This document shows, piece after piece, positions 8,712 to 21,515 of a stretch of 64,000 nt of DNA. The stretch's first letter is position 1, and every line of letters begins with the position of its first letter. Both the position numbers and the translations under genes were made by a program. Source of the stretch: Caulobacter sp. UNC279MFTsu5.1 (GTDB lineage Bacteria; Pseudomonadota; Alphaproteobacteria; Caulobacterales; Caulobacteraceae); NCBI RefSeq assembly GCF_900114015.1, contig NZ_FORN01000033.1:1-64000 (forward strand), in the 5' to 3' direction. The notes under the pieces were generated by a model, which saw only the letters and a list, made by a program, of their open reading frames with translations, was not told where the DNA came from and searched no databases.

Positions 8712-9302
8712 ATGCAGCTTCTCTACTCCCCCATGTCGCCCTTCGCCCGCAAGGTTCGCGTGGTCGCTTTCGAACTGGGCCTGGCCGACCGACTGGCGTT
8801 GACGCTCGCCAGTCCCTACACCGACGAGAGCGTGCGGGCGATCAACCCGCTGTCGAAGGTCCCCGTGCTGGTCCTCGAGGACGGCCAGCCGATCTTCGAC
8901 TCCCCGGTGATCTGCGAGTATCTGGAACATCTGGCCGGCAAGACCCTGACCCCCGCCGCCGGTCCGGACCGCTGGGCCGCCCTGACCGCCCAGGCCATGG
9001 CCGACGGCATGGGCGACGCGGCCCTGGCCATCGTCCGCGAACGCCTGCGCGACGGGCCGCATCGCCAGGACCTGTTCGACCGCCAGGCCGCCGCGCTGGT
9101 CGCCGCCCTCGACCTGCTGGAGCGCCGGACGCCGCCGTCCGACCGTTTCGAGATCGGCGAGATCGCGGTCGCCGCCCAGCTGGACTACCTGGACGCTCGC
9201 CGGGTGATGGACTGGCGCGAAGGTCGCCCGAACCTCGCCGCCTGGCACGAAATCGCCAGCCGCCGCGCCGCGATGGTGGCCACGGCGCCACACCTCGCAT
9301 AA
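8712..9302 (+). CDS. glutathione S-transferase family protein
   Basis: A 196-residue cytosolic GST. The N-terminal thioredoxin-like domain starts MQLLYSPMSPFARKVRV, followed by the glutathione-binding NPLSKVPVLVLEDGQPIFDSPVICEYL segment (cis-Pro before VLV, then the E/S-type DSP motif). The alpha-helical C-terminal domain ends with an AAWHEIASRRA helix. The substrate cannot be predicted. A serine in the SPMSP loop is the likely catalytic residue, as in similar bacterial GSTs. It diverges from rdgB with a very short shared promoter region. Confidence 0.92.
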   Translation: MQLLYSPMSPFARKVRVVAFELGLADRLALTLASPYTDESVRAINPLSKVPVLVLEDGQPIFDSPVICEYLEHLAGKTLTPAAGPDRWAALTAQAMADGMGDAALAIVRERLRDGPHRQDLFDRQAAALVAALDLLERRTPPSDRFEIGEIAVAAQLDYLDARRVMDWREGRPNLAAWHEIASRRAAMVATAPHLA

Positions 9303-9446
9303 TCCGTTCGGTGAGCGCGATCATTGCTAAAGTTTAATATCGTTTATCGATAAGCAACATTGGCGACGGCGGAATCGCTCCCTATCTTCGGGCCCTGGGA
9401 GACACGCCATGCTGGCGCGGTCCCGCACCCGACCCGAAGGCCCGCC

Positions 9447-9563
9447 ATGTCCGCCGCCAGACTGTTCCGCATCGTCGACGCCGTCGCCACCCGCATGGCC
9501 ACGCTGACGTTGATCGCCGGTCTGCCGCTCGCCGCCGTGACCTTCGCGATCAAGACGTTCTGA
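9447..9563 (+). CDS. 38-residue single-pass membrane protein
   Basis: A very small open frame with a good ribosome site (GAAGG, 6 nt before the ATG at 9447). The product has a charged N-terminus (MSAARLFRIVDAVATR) followed by one hydrophobic helix (MATLTLIAGLPLAAVTFAIKTF) and ends directly after it, with the look of a small inner-membrane protein. No function can be assigned. A longer in-frame start at 9360 would add 29 low-quality residues. It sits upstream of the DUF2975 gene on the same strand. Confidence 0.5.
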   Translation: MSAARLFRIVDAVATRMATLTLIAGLPLAAVTFAIKTF

Positions 9564-9640
9564 CCCGGGGTCCAGCTCGCCTTTGACCGGTCCCGATCCG
9601 CCGGGGCATGGTCGGCGTTTCTGCGTGAGGGGAAGAGCGG

Positions 9641-10174
9641 ATGCGCGCCTTGGGGCCTGGCTCGGTATCGAGTTTCCTGAAGATTATTCTCGACGTGATC
9701 TATGTGGGCCTGTGGGTCTGGGTCAGCCTGCTGGCGATCTTCACGGTCGCCGTGCTGCTGCTCAGCTTCAACCCCGAACTGATCACCTCGAAACTGCACA
9801 TCGGCAGCTCGATCGACGAGCTGATCAGCAAGGGACCGCTGTTCGCCGGGGCCCTGGGCGCCTGGGCGCTGCTGTCCGGCGGCTGGATGGTGATCGTCGA
9901 GCGCCTGCGGCGGGTGTTCTCCACCCTGACCGCCGGCGATCCGTTCCATCCCGACAACGTCCGCCGCCTGCGGGTGGTGGGGCTGGTCCTGGCGGCCCTG
10001 GAGATCGGCCACTACATCTTCGCCGCCCTGGCCAAGTGGCTGGCGCCGGACACCAAGGTCGTCGACGGCTCATTCAGCCTGAGCGCCTGGTTCCCGGTCC
10101 TGGTGGTGTTCGTTCTGGCCGAGGTCTTCCGCGAGGGCGCGCGCCTTCGCCGGGAGGCCGAACTGACAATCTGA
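9641..10174 (+). CDS. DUF2975 domain membrane protein
   Basis: A 177-residue membrane protein with four predicted transmembrane helices: residues about 14-40, 65-88, 110-132 and 147-163. The segment between helices 2 and 3 (RRVFSTLTAGDPFHPDNVRRLRVVG) is the hallmark of DUF2975 proteins. Such proteins are usually encoded just before a small Xre-type DNA-binding protein, and that is the case here (10198). The pair may act as a membrane signal and cytosolic regulator, but no signal is known. The ATG at 9641 has a strong GGGGAAGAG site. Confidence 0.85.
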   Translation: MRALGPGSVSSFLKIILDVIYVGLWVWVSLLAIFTVAVLLLSFNPELITSKLHIGSSIDELISKGPLFAGALGAWALLSGGWMVIVERLRRVFSTLTAGDPFHPDNVRRLRVVGLVLAALEIGHYIFAALAKWLAPDTKVVDGSFSLSAWFPVLVVFVLAEVFREGARLRREAELTI

Positions 10175-10197
10175 CGACGCGGAGACGAGAGAACCCC

Positions 10198-10428
10198 ATG
10201 GCCATCCGCGTGCAACTGGACCGCATCCTGCTGGAAAGGCGGATGTCGCTGACCGAACTGTCGGACCGGGTCGGCGTGACCATCGCCAACCTGTCGATCC
10301 TCAAGACCGGCAAGGCCCGCGCCGTGCGCTTCACCACCCTGGACGCCCTGTGCCGCGAACTGGAGTGCCAGCCGGGGGATTTGATGACCTACGAGCCGGG
10401 CCCGGGCGAGGCGCACGAGGAGGATTAG
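10198..10428 (+). CDS. small Xre/YozG-type helix-turn-helix regulator
   Basis: A 76-residue protein that is essentially one helix-turn-helix domain: MAIRVQLDRILLERRMSLTELSDRVGVTIANLSILKTGKARAVRFTTLDALCRELECQPGDLM, with an acidic tail. It matches the YozG-type subgroup of Xre proteins that accompany DUF2975 membrane proteins. It starts 23 nt after the DUF2975 stop with a GGAGACGAGAG ribosome site, so both are surely one operon. It probably binds its own promoter. A longer frame starting at 9583 is out-of-frame DUF2975 sequence and is not real. Confidence 0.9.
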   Translation: MAIRVQLDRILLERRMSLTELSDRVGVTIANLSILKTGKARAVRFTTLDALCRELECQPGDLMTYEPGPGEAHEED

Positions 10429-10429
10429 A

Positions 10430-10596
10430 ACCCTTCTCCCCCTGCGGGAGAAGGTGTCGGCGAAGCTGGCGAATGAGGGGTTTCTCAAACGAAAATCGCC
10501 GCGACCGACCCTGAGGCTGATCGCGGCGGTTCTGTCTTTCGACCCCCGACCTCCTTCGGAGGCCACCCTCTCCCGCAAAGGAAGAGGGGATGGGGC

Positions 10597-10600
<4 letters not shown>
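10430..10600. repeat. CCCTTCTCCC-type intergenic repeat with terminator-like stem
   Basis: The convergent gap between the Xre gene and rph holds CCCTTCTCCCCCTGCGGGAG near 10433 and a second CCCTCTCCC...GGAAGAGGG unit near 10565, the common alphaproteobacterial REP-like sequence. Between them ATCGCCGCGA (10495-10504) pairs with TCGCGGCGGT (10521-10530), allowing one G-T pair, with TTCTGTCTTTC after it. This could terminate transcription from either side. Confidence 0.55.
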
Positions 10601-11316
<716 letters not shown>

Positions 11317-11439
11317 GGGAAACTCCGGGGCTTTGCGTGATAGGATGGGGCCGCTTATCCTAGTTAAGACGGTCGTCCAATCCCGTCGAAACCCGAGGAA
11401 GCAATCCGAGAGCCCTTGGCGGGCGCGTTCGAAGGCGAC

Positions 11440-12516
11440 ATGACACAGCTGTTTTCGGGGTTTTCCGCTCAGACTCCCAGCCTTACGGACCTGGACGCCC
11501 GCGCCCGCGACATCTTCCGGCGGGTGGTCGAATCCTATCTCGAAACCGGCGAACCCGTCGGATCGCGGACCATTTCGCGCGGCGGGGTGGCCCTGTCGCC
11601 GGCCTCGATCCGCAACACCATGCAGGACCTGGCCCAGCTGGGCCTGCTGGACGCCCCCCACACCAGCGCCGGCCGCATCCCCACCCATGCGGGCCTGCGG
11701 ATGTTCGTCGACGGCCTGCTGGAGGTGGGCGACATCGGCGAAGACGAGCGGCGGATCATCGAATCGCGCCTGTTCGCCCACGGTCGCTCGTTCGAGGAGG
11801 CGATGGGCGAGGCCAGCGCCATCCTGTCGGGCCTGGCCGGCGGGGCCGGGGTGGTGGTCGCGCCGGTCCGCGAAGGCGGGGTCAAGCACGTGGAGTTCGT
11901 GGCCCTGGGCGCCGACCAGGCCCTGGCGATCATGGTGTTCGACGACGGCACGGTCGAGAACCGGCTGATGCGGCGCGCGGCCGGCGTCACGCCCGCCTCG
12001 CTGCAGGAGGCCTCCAACTTCCTCAACGCCCGCCTGCGCGGCCGCACCCTGAACGAGGCCAAGGTCGAGATGGCCGCCGAACTGGACGCGGCCCGACGTG
12101 AACTGGACGCCACCGCGGCGCGTTTGGTCGAGGACGGCTTGGCCGCCTGGAGCGGCGGCGACGACGCCGATCGCGCCCTGATCGTCCGGGGCCGTGCGAA
12201 CCTGCTGGCCGACGCCAGCGCCCGCGAGGACCTGGAGCGCGTGCGGCGGCTGTTCGACGACCTGGAGCAGAAGGGCCAGCTGATCGGCCTGCTGGACGAC
12301 GTGCGGGCCGCCGAGGGCGTGCGCATTTTCATCGGGGCCGAAACGCGACTCTTTTCGCTTTCGGGTTCCTCCCTGATCGCGGCGCCCTATATGACGGGCC
12401 GACAGAAGGTGCTGGGGGCGATCGGCGTGATCGGCCCCACCCGGTTAAACTATGCCCGGGTGATCCCGCTGGTGGACTACACCGCCCGCGTGCTCGGCCG
12501 GATGATGGACGGATAG
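11440..12516 (+). CDS. hrcA: heat-inducible transcription repressor HrcA
   Basis: A 358-residue repressor that controls chaperone operons (groESL and, in some species, dnaK) by binding CIRCE operators. The N-terminal winged helix is visible as [61 protein letters not shown], a strong HrcA signature. The C-terminal GAF-like domain ends with [28 protein letters not shown]. The ATG at 11440 follows GAAGG. No CIRCE sequence was found upstream, consistent with Caulobacter, where the hrcA-grpE operon itself lacks the element. grpE follows after 8 nt. Confidence 0.97.
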   Translation: MTQLFSGFSAQTPSLTDLDARARDIFRRVVESYLETGEPVGSRTISRGGVALSPASIRNTMQDLAQLGLLDAPHTSAGRIPTHAGLRMFVDGLLEVGDIGEDERRIIESRLFAHGRSFEEAMGEASAILSGLAGGAGVVVAPVREGGVKHVEFVALGADQALAIMVFDDGTVENRLMRRAAGVTPASLQEASNFLNARLRGRTLNEAKVEMAAELDAARRELDATAARLVEDGLAAWSGGDDADRALIVRGRANLLADASAREDLERVRRLFDDLEQKGQLIGLLDDVRAAEGVRIFIGAETRLFSLSGSSLIAAPYMTGRQKVLGAIGVIGPTRLNYARVIPLVDYTARVLGRMMDG

Positions 12517-12524
12517 AGGACGAG

Positions 12525-13160
12525 ATGACCGACGAACAACCGCCGGCCGAAGACGTGGCCTTCGAGGCCGCCAAGGGTTCTTGGGAAGACGCGTCGCAGG
12601 AAATCGAGGCGCTGAAGCTGGAAGTGGCCGCCCTGAAGGACCAGGCCCTGCGCTACGCGGCCGACGCGGAGAACACCAAGCGCCGGGCCGAGCGCGAGAT
12701 GAACGACGCCCGCGCCTACGCGATCCAGAAATTCGCCCGCGACCTGCTGGGCGTGGCCGACAACCTGTCGCGCGCCACGGCCCACAGCCCCCGCGAGTCG
12801 CAGGACGCGGCGGTCAGCAACTTCATCATCGGCGTCGAGATGACCGAGAAGGAGCTGCTGGGCGCCTTCGAGCGCAATGGCCTGAAGAAGATCGACCCCG
12901 GCAAGGGCGAGAAGTTCGACCCCCACCTGCACCAGGCGGTGATGGAGCAGCCTTCGGACGAGGTCGCCGCCGGCGGCGTCATCCAGGTGCTGCAGGCCGG
13001 CTACGAGCTGATGGGCCGCCTGGTCCGCCCGGCCATGGTCGCCGTGGCCGCCAAGGGCTCGAAGGGCCCGGACGCCCCGGCCGAGCCGACGGCGGGCGCG
13101 GCCAACCCGTACGCCAGCACCGAGGCCGACACGGGCGGGGCGTTCGATACGAAGGCGTAA
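12525..13160 (+). CDS. grpE: nucleotide exchange factor GrpE
   Basis: A 211-residue co-chaperone that releases ADP from DnaK. The N-terminal long coiled coil (EIEALKLEVAALKDQALRYAADAENTKRRAEREMNDARAYAIQKFARDLLGVADNL) and the C-terminal beta domain (NGLKKIDPGKGEKFDPHLHQAVMEQPSDE...VIQVLQAGYELMGRLVRPAMVAVA) are both complete. An Ala/Pro-rich tail follows. It starts 8 nt after hrcA with GAGGA as ribosome site, making a hrcA-grpE operon. It is followed by a palindromic intergenic element. Confidence 0.97.
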   Translation: MTDEQPPAEDVAFEAAKGSWEDASQEIEALKLEVAALKDQALRYAADAENTKRRAEREMNDARAYAIQKFARDLLGVADNLSRATAHSPRESQDAAVSNFIIGVEMTEKELLGAFERNGLKKIDPGKGEKFDPHLHQAVMEQPSDEVAAGGVIQVLQAGYELMGRLVRPAMVAVAAKGSKGPDAPAEPTAGAANPYASTEADTGGAFDTKA

Positions 13161-13182
13161 ACCCAGCCTCGGCTGCCATTGG

Positions 13183-13294
13183 GTTGTCATCCCGGAAGCC
13201 TCGCAGAGGCTGTCCGGGATCCAGGGGACTGGACTGCAGCGGTGCGGTTCGCCTGGATCCCGGACAAGCGCCGGGCGCTTTCCGGGATGACAAC
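13183..13294. repeat. 112-bp palindromic intergenic element (BIME-like, copy 2)
   Basis: Same element as at 7958-8069 in the opposite orientation, same length, bounded by GTTGTCATCCCGG and CCGGGATGACAAC. It lies between the convergent grpE and phosphatase genes, where its two strong hairpins could also serve as transcription end signals. Confidence 0.85.
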
Positions 13295-13316
13295 CTTTGT
13301 TGCGTGGAGAGAGTCT

Positions 13317-13787
13317 TCAGTCCTCCCGCGCGATCCGATCCGCCAGCCCCTTGGCCCCCGCCACCGCATCCGCCCAGGTCACGTCGAATCCGGCCTCGTC
13401 GCCGAGGTAGGGATCGGCCACCGACTTGCCCTGGCGCCCCTCGACCACGTCCAGCAGCAACAGCAGCTCGGCCGTGCCGTCGGACGGCCGGATCCGCTTA
13501 AGGTCCGCCAGGTTGTCGCGATCCAGCGCCACCACGTGGGTGAAGCGCCGGAAGTCCTCGGGCGTCACCCGCCGCCCGCGGTAGCCGGAAATGTCGATCC
13601 CCTGCCGCAGGGCCACGGCCTGGGCTCGGCGGTCGGGCGGATGGCCCACGTGCCAGGTCCCGGTGCCGGCCGAATCGATCTCGACGTCCAGCCCGCGCCG
13701 CTCGGCCTCCTGGCGGAAGGCGGCCTCGGCCAGGGGCGAGCGACAGATGTTGCCCAGGCAGACGAACAGGACGGCGGCGCGCTTCAC
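13317..13787 (-). CDS. low molecular weight protein-tyrosine-phosphatase
   Basis: A 156-residue cytosolic phosphatase. The catalytic P-loop CLGNICRS begins at residue 10, directly after the first strand (AAVLFV), and the general-acid aspartate is in [13 protein letters not shown] near residue 130. [17 protein letters not shown] is the second family motif. The start is a GTG at 13787 with AAAGG 8 nt upstream; an in-frame ATG further up would add about 20 residues that do not belong to the family. It may act on phosphotyrosine proteins or arsenate; no ars genes are nearby. Confidence 0.93.
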   Translation of the reverse strand: MKRAAVLFVCLGNICRSPLAEAAFRQEAERRGLDVEIDSAGTGTWHVGHPPDRRAQAVALRQGIDISGYRGRRVTPEDFRRFTHVVALDRDNLADLKRIRPSDGTAELLLLLDVVEGRQGKSVADPYLGDEAGFDVTWADAVAGAKGLADRIARED

Positions 13788-13883
13788 GGACGACCTTTCG
13801 GAACGGAACGGGCCGCTTGCGCGCGGCCCCGGCAGGCCCAACATGTAGCCTCGCCCCCTCCCCTGACGAAAGGCCGTCTTCCC

Positions 13884-14402
13884 ATGACCACCGAAACCGC
13901 GATCCTCGCCGGCGGCTGCTTCTGGGGCGTCCAGGACCTGCTGCGCCGCTATCCCGGCGTGCTGAAGACCCGCGTCGGCTATTCCGGCGGCGACGTGCCC
14001 AACGCCACCTATCGCAACCACGGGACCCACGCCGAGGCGATCGAGATCATCTTCGATCCCGCCGTGATCAGCTATCGCCGGATCCTGGAGTTCTTCTTCC
14101 AGATCCACGACCCGACCACCCTGAACCGCCAGGGCAACGACATCGGCGCGAGCTATCGCTCGGCGATCTTCTACACCAGCGACGCCCAGAAACAGGTCGC
14201 CGAGGAGACCATCGAGGACGTCGACGCCTCCGGCCTGTGGCCCGGCAAGGTGGTGACCGAGATCGCCCCCGCCGGCCCGTTCTGGGAGGCCGAACCGGAG
14301 CACCAGGACTATCTGGAGCGAATCCCCAACGGCTACACCTGCCACTTCATCCGACCAGGCTGGACGCTGCCGACCAAGGCCGAGCGCGCGGCGGCCGTCT
14401 AG
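13884..14402 (+). CDS. msrA: peptide-methionine (S)-S-oxide reductase MsrA
   Basis: A 172-residue enzyme that repairs S-epimers of methionine sulfoxide in proteins. The catalytic GGCFWG motif lies at residues 10-15, followed by [31 protein letters not shown] and the [17 protein letters not shown] block. There is no second cysteine pair in the tail, so regeneration is probably by a monothiol route. The ATG at 13884 follows AAAGG. It diverges from the phosphatase gene by 96 bp and is followed by a hairpin at 14425-14448. Confidence 0.96.
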   Translation: MTTETAILAGGCFWGVQDLLRRYPGVLKTRVGYSGGDVPNATYRNHGTHAEAIEIIFDPAVISYRRILEFFFQIHDPTTLNRQGNDIGASYRSAIFYTSDAQKQVAEETIEDVDASGLWPGKVVTEIAPAGPFWEAEPEHQDYLERIPNGYTCHFIRPGWTLPTKAERAAAV

Positions 14403-14424
14403 GTCCTGATCGGTCCCGCATCGC

Positions 14425-14448
14425 GGGGTGCGCATTTCGCCGCACCCC
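14425..14448 (+). terminator. hairpin after msrA
   Basis: GGGGTGCG (14425-14432) pairs perfectly with CGCACCCC (14441-14448) across an 8-nt loop, 23 nt after the msrA stop. There is no T run, so it may only stabilise the 3' end. Confidence 0.45.
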
Positions 14449-14563
14449 GTCGCGCGCCCCCTCTTCCCCAGCGGCGCGATTACGCTAATGTCGCAAGTCC
14501 ATTCATTGCGGGGCCGCGGGGGATTCTCTCTGTCGGCAGCGGCCCTGGGACCTGGACCGAGAT

Positions 14564-15682
14564 ATGAAGCTTACCATCGAGCGGGCGGCGCTGCTGAAGG
14601 CGCTGGGTCACGTGCAGAGCGTCGTGGAACGCCGCAACACCATCCCGATCCTGTCGAACATCCTGCTGTCGGCCGATCGTGACACCCTGTCGTTCTCGGC
14701 CACCGACCTGGACATGGAGATCATCGACGAGGGCCTGGCCCAGATCGACCAGCCCGGCCAGATCACCGCCCCGGCCCACACCCTGTATGAAATCGTCCGC
14801 AAGCTGCCCGACGGCTCGGACGTCTCGCTCAGCTTCAGCGGCGACGACCCGCGCCTGGTGATTCAGGCCGGCCGTTCGCGCTTCAACCTGCCGGTCCTGC
14901 CGGCCGGCGACTTCCCGGTGATGAGCAGCGACGGCCTGTCGGGCCGCATCTCGGTCGATACCAACGAGCTGATCCGGCTGATCGACAAGACCCGCTTCGC
15001 GATCTCGACCGAAGAGACCCGCTACTATCTGAACGGCCTCTATCTCCACACCGTCAACGACGGCGGCGTGACCAAGCTGCGCGCCGTGGCCACCGACGGC
15101 CACCGCCTGGCCCTGGCCGAGATGGACGCCCCGGAAGGCTCGGTCGGCCTGCCGGGCGTCATCGTGCCGCGCAAGACTATCCAGGAAGCCCGCCGCCTGA
15201 TGGAATCGGCCGGCGAGCAGGTCGACCTGCAGATCAGCGCCCAGAAGATCCGCTTCGAGTTCGGCCGCGCGGCCCTGACCTCCAAGGTCATCGACGGCGC
15301 CTTCCCGGACTATCTGCGCGTCATCCCGCGCGACAACGCCAAGATCCTGACCCTGGACAACGACCTGTTCGCCAAGGCCGTCGACCGGGTGGCCACCATC
15401 TCGGCCGAGAAGAGCCGCTCGGTGAAGCTGGCCGTCGAACCGGGCCGCATCACCCTGACGGTGCGCAACATGGAAGCCGGCCAGGCCGTCGAGGAGGTCG
15501 AGGTCGACTATGACGGCGAGGCCTTCGAAATCGGCTTCAACGCCCGCTACCTGCTGGACGTCTGCGGCCAGATCGGCGGCCCGATCGCCGAGTTCCGCTT
15601 CGCCGACCCGGCCAGCCCGACCCTCGTGGTCGACCCGACCGATCCGGGCGTCAAATACGTGCTGATGCCGCTGCGGGTGTAG
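14564..15682 (+). CDS. dnaN: DNA polymerase III subunit beta (sliding clamp)
   Basis: A 372-residue sliding clamp that dimerises around DNA and tethers polymerase III. It opens MKLTIERAALLKALGHVQSVVERRNTIPILSNILL, the canonical clamp N-terminus, and ends FRFADPASPTLVVDPTDPGVKYVLMPLRV, which contains the partner-binding pocket and the C-terminal MPLRV. Three clamp domains of about 120 residues each fill the length. It is separated from recF by about 1.2 kb with a VOC gene and small genes between, and has its own terminator. Gene order dnaN-recF-gyrB without adjacent dnaA agrees with Caulobacter. Confidence 0.98.
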   Translation: MKLTIERAALLKALGHVQSVVERRNTIPILSNILLSADRDTLSFSATDLDMEIIDEGLAQIDQPGQITAPAHTLYEIVRKLPDGSDVSLSFSGDDPRLVIQAGRSRFNLPVLPAGDFPVMSSDGLSGRISVDTNELIRLIDKTRFAISTEETRYYLNGLYLHTVNDGGVTKLRAVATDGHRLALAEMDAPEGSVGLPGVIVPRKTIQEARRLMESAGEQVDLQISAQKIRFEFGRAALTSKVIDGAFPDYLRVIPRDNAKILTLDNDLFAKAVDRVATISAEKSRSVKLAVEPGRITLTVRNMEAGQAVEEVEVDYDGEAFEIGFNARYLLDVCGQIGGPIAEFRFADPASPTLVVDPTDPGVKYVLMPLRV

Positions 15683-15710
15683 GGGCCGTACAGGCTCCGA
15701 TCGTTCAGGA

Positions 15711-15735
15711 AACGGGCGCCGCGGGCGCCCGTTTT
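15711..15735 (+). terminator. intrinsic terminator of dnaN
   Basis: AACGGGCGCC (15711-15720) pairs perfectly with GGCGCCCGTT (15724-15733) over a 3-nt loop, followed by TT and TG. It begins 28 nt after the dnaN stop. Confidence 0.8.
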
Positions 15736-15746
15736 GCCGTGCGGTC

Positions 15747-15850
15747 TCGTCACTCGCCCCCTAGGGGTCGCTCCGCGACCGTCTTCCCCCAAAGAAGGAA
15801 GAGCGCTCCGCCCCCTAGGGGGCGGACAGACCGCGAAGCGGTCAGGTGGG
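15747..15850. repeat. CCCCCTAGGGG palindromic intergenic repeat
   Basis: The stretch contains CGCCCCCTAGGGG near 15757, CGCCCCCTAGGGGGCG near 15809 (fully palindromic) and GACCGCGAAGCGGTC near 15828. It is a REP-like element typical of Caulobacterales and Rhizobiales intergenic DNA, with no open frame of interest. Confidence 0.55.
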
Positions 15851-15881
15851 GGCAAGTTGCTGGCGGGTAAAAAACCGGCCT

Positions 15882-16010
15882 CTAGCCGACACCCAAAACC
15901 CGCACCACCAGCCACAGCCCGCCGCAGATCACCGCCCACCCGGTCGCGATGCCGAGTTCGGGATTGGTCTGCCACCATTGGCGCGAAGCGCCCAGAGCCT
16001 TGAGTTTCAT
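15882..16010 (-). CDS. 42-residue single-pass membrane protein
   Basis: A small open frame starting at 16010 with a strong ribosome site (GGGGAGGGAAC before the ATG). The product has a basic N-terminus (MKLKALGASRQWWQTNPE) and one hydrophobic helix (GIATGWAVICGGLWLVVRVLGVG). The start signal and membrane topology support a real gene. No family is recognised. It is transcribed against dnaN and away from the VOC gene. Confidence 0.6.
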   Translation of the reverse strand: MKLKALGASRQWWQTNPELGIATGWAVICGGLWLVVRVLGVG

Positions 16011-16190
16011 GTTCCCTCCCCGGAACGTGTTACCGCTATTCAGGGCAATGACTCGGGATCGCGCAAGCAACTTCCAGTATCGGGAGACGACCTGGGCGTG
16101 AAACCGGACCCAAAGTTCGAAGGCCACGCCCTTGCCCGCCTCGCCGCCCGTGCTAGCCTCCGTTGCATAAGAAAACGGGAAGAGGCGCGC

Positions 16191-16565
16191 ATGGCCAGGG
16201 TCAGCTACATGACGGTGGGGTCCAACAGGTTGGAGACGGCCAAGGCGTTCTACGACGCCTTGCTCGGCTCGATCGGCATGAGCGGCGTCTACGAGCACCC
16301 CTCGGGCGGCCGGCTCTATCGCGGCAAGGGCACAGGACTGTTCGGGGTTCTGGGCCCGTATGACGGCGAACCGGCCTGCGTTGGCAACGGCACGATGGGC
16401 GGCTTCGACTTCGAGAGCCGCGAGGCGGTCGACGCCTTCCACGCCAAGGCGATCGAGCTGGGCGGAACCTGCGAGGGCCCGCCCGGCGAGCGGATGCCCG
16501 GGGCCTATTTCGCCTATTTCCGCGACCTGGATGGCAACAAGCTGTGCGGCTACAAATTCGGCTGA
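16191..16565 (+). CDS. VOC family (glyoxalase/bleomycin-resistance-like) protein
   Basis: A 124-residue single VOC domain: MARVSYMTVGSNRLETAKAFYDALLGSIGMSG at the start, a middle strand with GTGLFGVLGPYDGEPA, and the terminal AYFAYFRDLDGNKLCGYKFG that contains the usual metal-ligand or structural position before the last strand. The likely function is metal-dependent chemistry on a small molecule or resistance by binding; the substrate is unknown. The ATG at 16191 is preceded by GGAAGAGG. Longer frames upstream are only non-coding DNA. Confidence 0.9.
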   Translation: MARVSYMTVGSNRLETAKAFYDALLGSIGMSGVYEHPSGGRLYRGKGTGLFGVLGPYDGEPACVGNGTMGGFDFESREAVDAFHAKAIELGGTCEGPPGERMPGAYFAYFRDLDGNKLCGYKFG

Positions 16566-16662
16566 GGCCGAACCGGTCGAAAGCCAAGATTCGGCCGTCA
16601 TTCTCACCCGCGCGCGCCACGATCCAGGCGCGAACTGCCCGCAGTCTTGCAGGGAGTCCGCC

Positions 16663-16818
16663 ATGCGCGTGGCCAGTGAACGTATCGTCGCGATCCTCTT
16701 CAGCGGCGCGGCCTGGGCCATGGCCCTGGTGGCCGGGCCGCACCTGGCCCACGCCCTGCGCCACCCCGCCCGCCTGGTGGCCCACGCCGCGACGGGCCGA
16801 CGCCGCGAACTGGGCTGA
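16663..16818 (+). CDS. 51-residue small hydrophobic protein
   Basis: An open frame with AGGGAG 6 nt upstream of the ATG at 16663. The product carries one hydrophobic segment (IVAILFSGAAWAMALVAGPHLAHAL) flanked by charged residues, with a basic C-terminus (RHPARLVAHAATGRRRELG). It ends 44 nt before recF. No family is recognised; a real small membrane protein is plausible. Confidence 0.5.
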   Translation: MRVASERIVAILFSGAAWAMALVAGPHLAHALRHPARLVAHAATGRRRELG

Positions 16819-16862
16819 CCGGCGGATTTAGACCTGCGGCCCGAATAGGCTAGAAGGCGCAG

Positions 16863-20503
<3,641 letters not shown>

Positions 20504-20571
20504 GGCGTCGCGATCCAGATGGTCCGCGTCACGATAGACGAGAATTGATGCACGATAGATGAGACTGCGCG

Positions 20572-20832
20572 TCACGCATTTGAGAACTGGACCGCAGGCT
20601 GGGTCCGCGGCGCTTTGAGCGCAGCCACATGGTCTGTAACTGGCGGTGCGCTGAGTTTCAGGAAACCGACAACACCCTTTTTAATAACCGCATCTCTCGC
20701 GACCGGGCCCGCGAGCTTCTCTATCTGTTGTTCGCAGAAAATCCCTATCCACGGCCGGGCGTCTCGGTTTTCGCCGGCTTTGACGCCGCCGGTCACCGCC
20801 ATCTCGCGCGATCCATTCAGCAAACGGTACAT
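20572..20832 (-). CDS. possible small protein at island edge
   Basis: An 86-residue open frame (MYRLLNGSREMAVTGGVKAG...) lying just downstream of the traG fragment on the same strand. Composition is plausible for a protein but no domain is recognised and no ribosome site stands out. The overlapping plus-strand frame is equally long, so this may be non-coding remnant DNA of the island. Confidence 0.25.
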   Translation of the reverse strand: MYRLLNGSREMAVTGGVKAGENRDARPWIGIFCEQQIEKLAGPVARDAVIKKGVVGFLKLSAPPVTDHVAALKAPRTQPAVQFSNA

Positions 20833-20847
20833 CCCGCGATGAGGGGG

Positions 20848-21515
20848 TTACACAAGGGACTGGGCGATCAGGTAGGCGCGGATGCCGTACCCGGCCATGA
20901 AGGCCAGGGCCGTCTCGAAGAAATCCAACCGTCCAAGCGCTGGAAACTCGTCGAGCATCATCAGCAGCTGATGCTTGCGGCTCTTGGCCGGATCTCCCTC
21001 CAGGCGCTCGGTCAGGCGGCGGCCGATTTGGTTGAGCACAAGCCGCACCAGAGGCTTGGTGCGGGAGATGTCGGACGGGGGATGACCAGGTAAAGGGTGA
21101 CGGGCGACAGGGCGTCGACGAGGTCGGCGATGCGCCAGTCGCAGGCGCTGGTGGTCAGGGCCACGGTCGGGTCGCGGTAGAGCCCCAGGAACGACATGGC
21201 GGTGGAGAGCACGCCGCCGCGTTCGTTCTCCGACTTGTTCAGAACCTCCCGGGCCGCGCTCGCCACCACGGGGTGAACCCTGGGCGCGTCGGGCGTGCCC
21301 AGATGGTTGGTGGCCATCATCCGCCGCAGCGTGTGGGCGAACGAGCGCTGGGGACCGGAGAGGAAGGTGGCGACCACCCGCGCCAGGGTCTTTTCCTCCT
21401 CGGCGTAGAGGACGTGGAGGATCGCGCCGACCAGCAGGCTGTGGCTGGTTTTTTCCCAGTGCGATCGGCGCGCCGCCCACCCCGCTTTCTGGGGGAAGGC
21501 AAGCAAAAGAGCCAT
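20848..21515 (-). pseudogene. traG: traG/virD4-type conjugative coupling protein fragment, frameshifted
   Basis: Two overlapping frames together give about 220 residues of a TraG/VirD4 type IV coupling ATPase. The 5' part (frame ending near 21080) has HWEKTSHSLLVGAILHVLYAEE and LSPVTLYLVIP; the 3' part continues SDISRTKPLVRLVLNQIGRRLTERL and contains Walker B LLMMLDEFPALGRLDFFE and IRAYLIAQSL. They join at a run of five G (21077-21081, plus strand); one more base would restore the frame. The fragment lacks the Walker A half and the C-terminus beyond AQSL. It is a decayed remnant of a conjugative element, with no relaxase, mating-pore or partition genes nearby. Confidence 0.85.

Noticed and set aside
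11317-11439. CIRCE operator expected before hrcA
   Set aside because: No TTAGCACTC/GAGTGCTAA inverted repeat is present in the hrcA upstream region.
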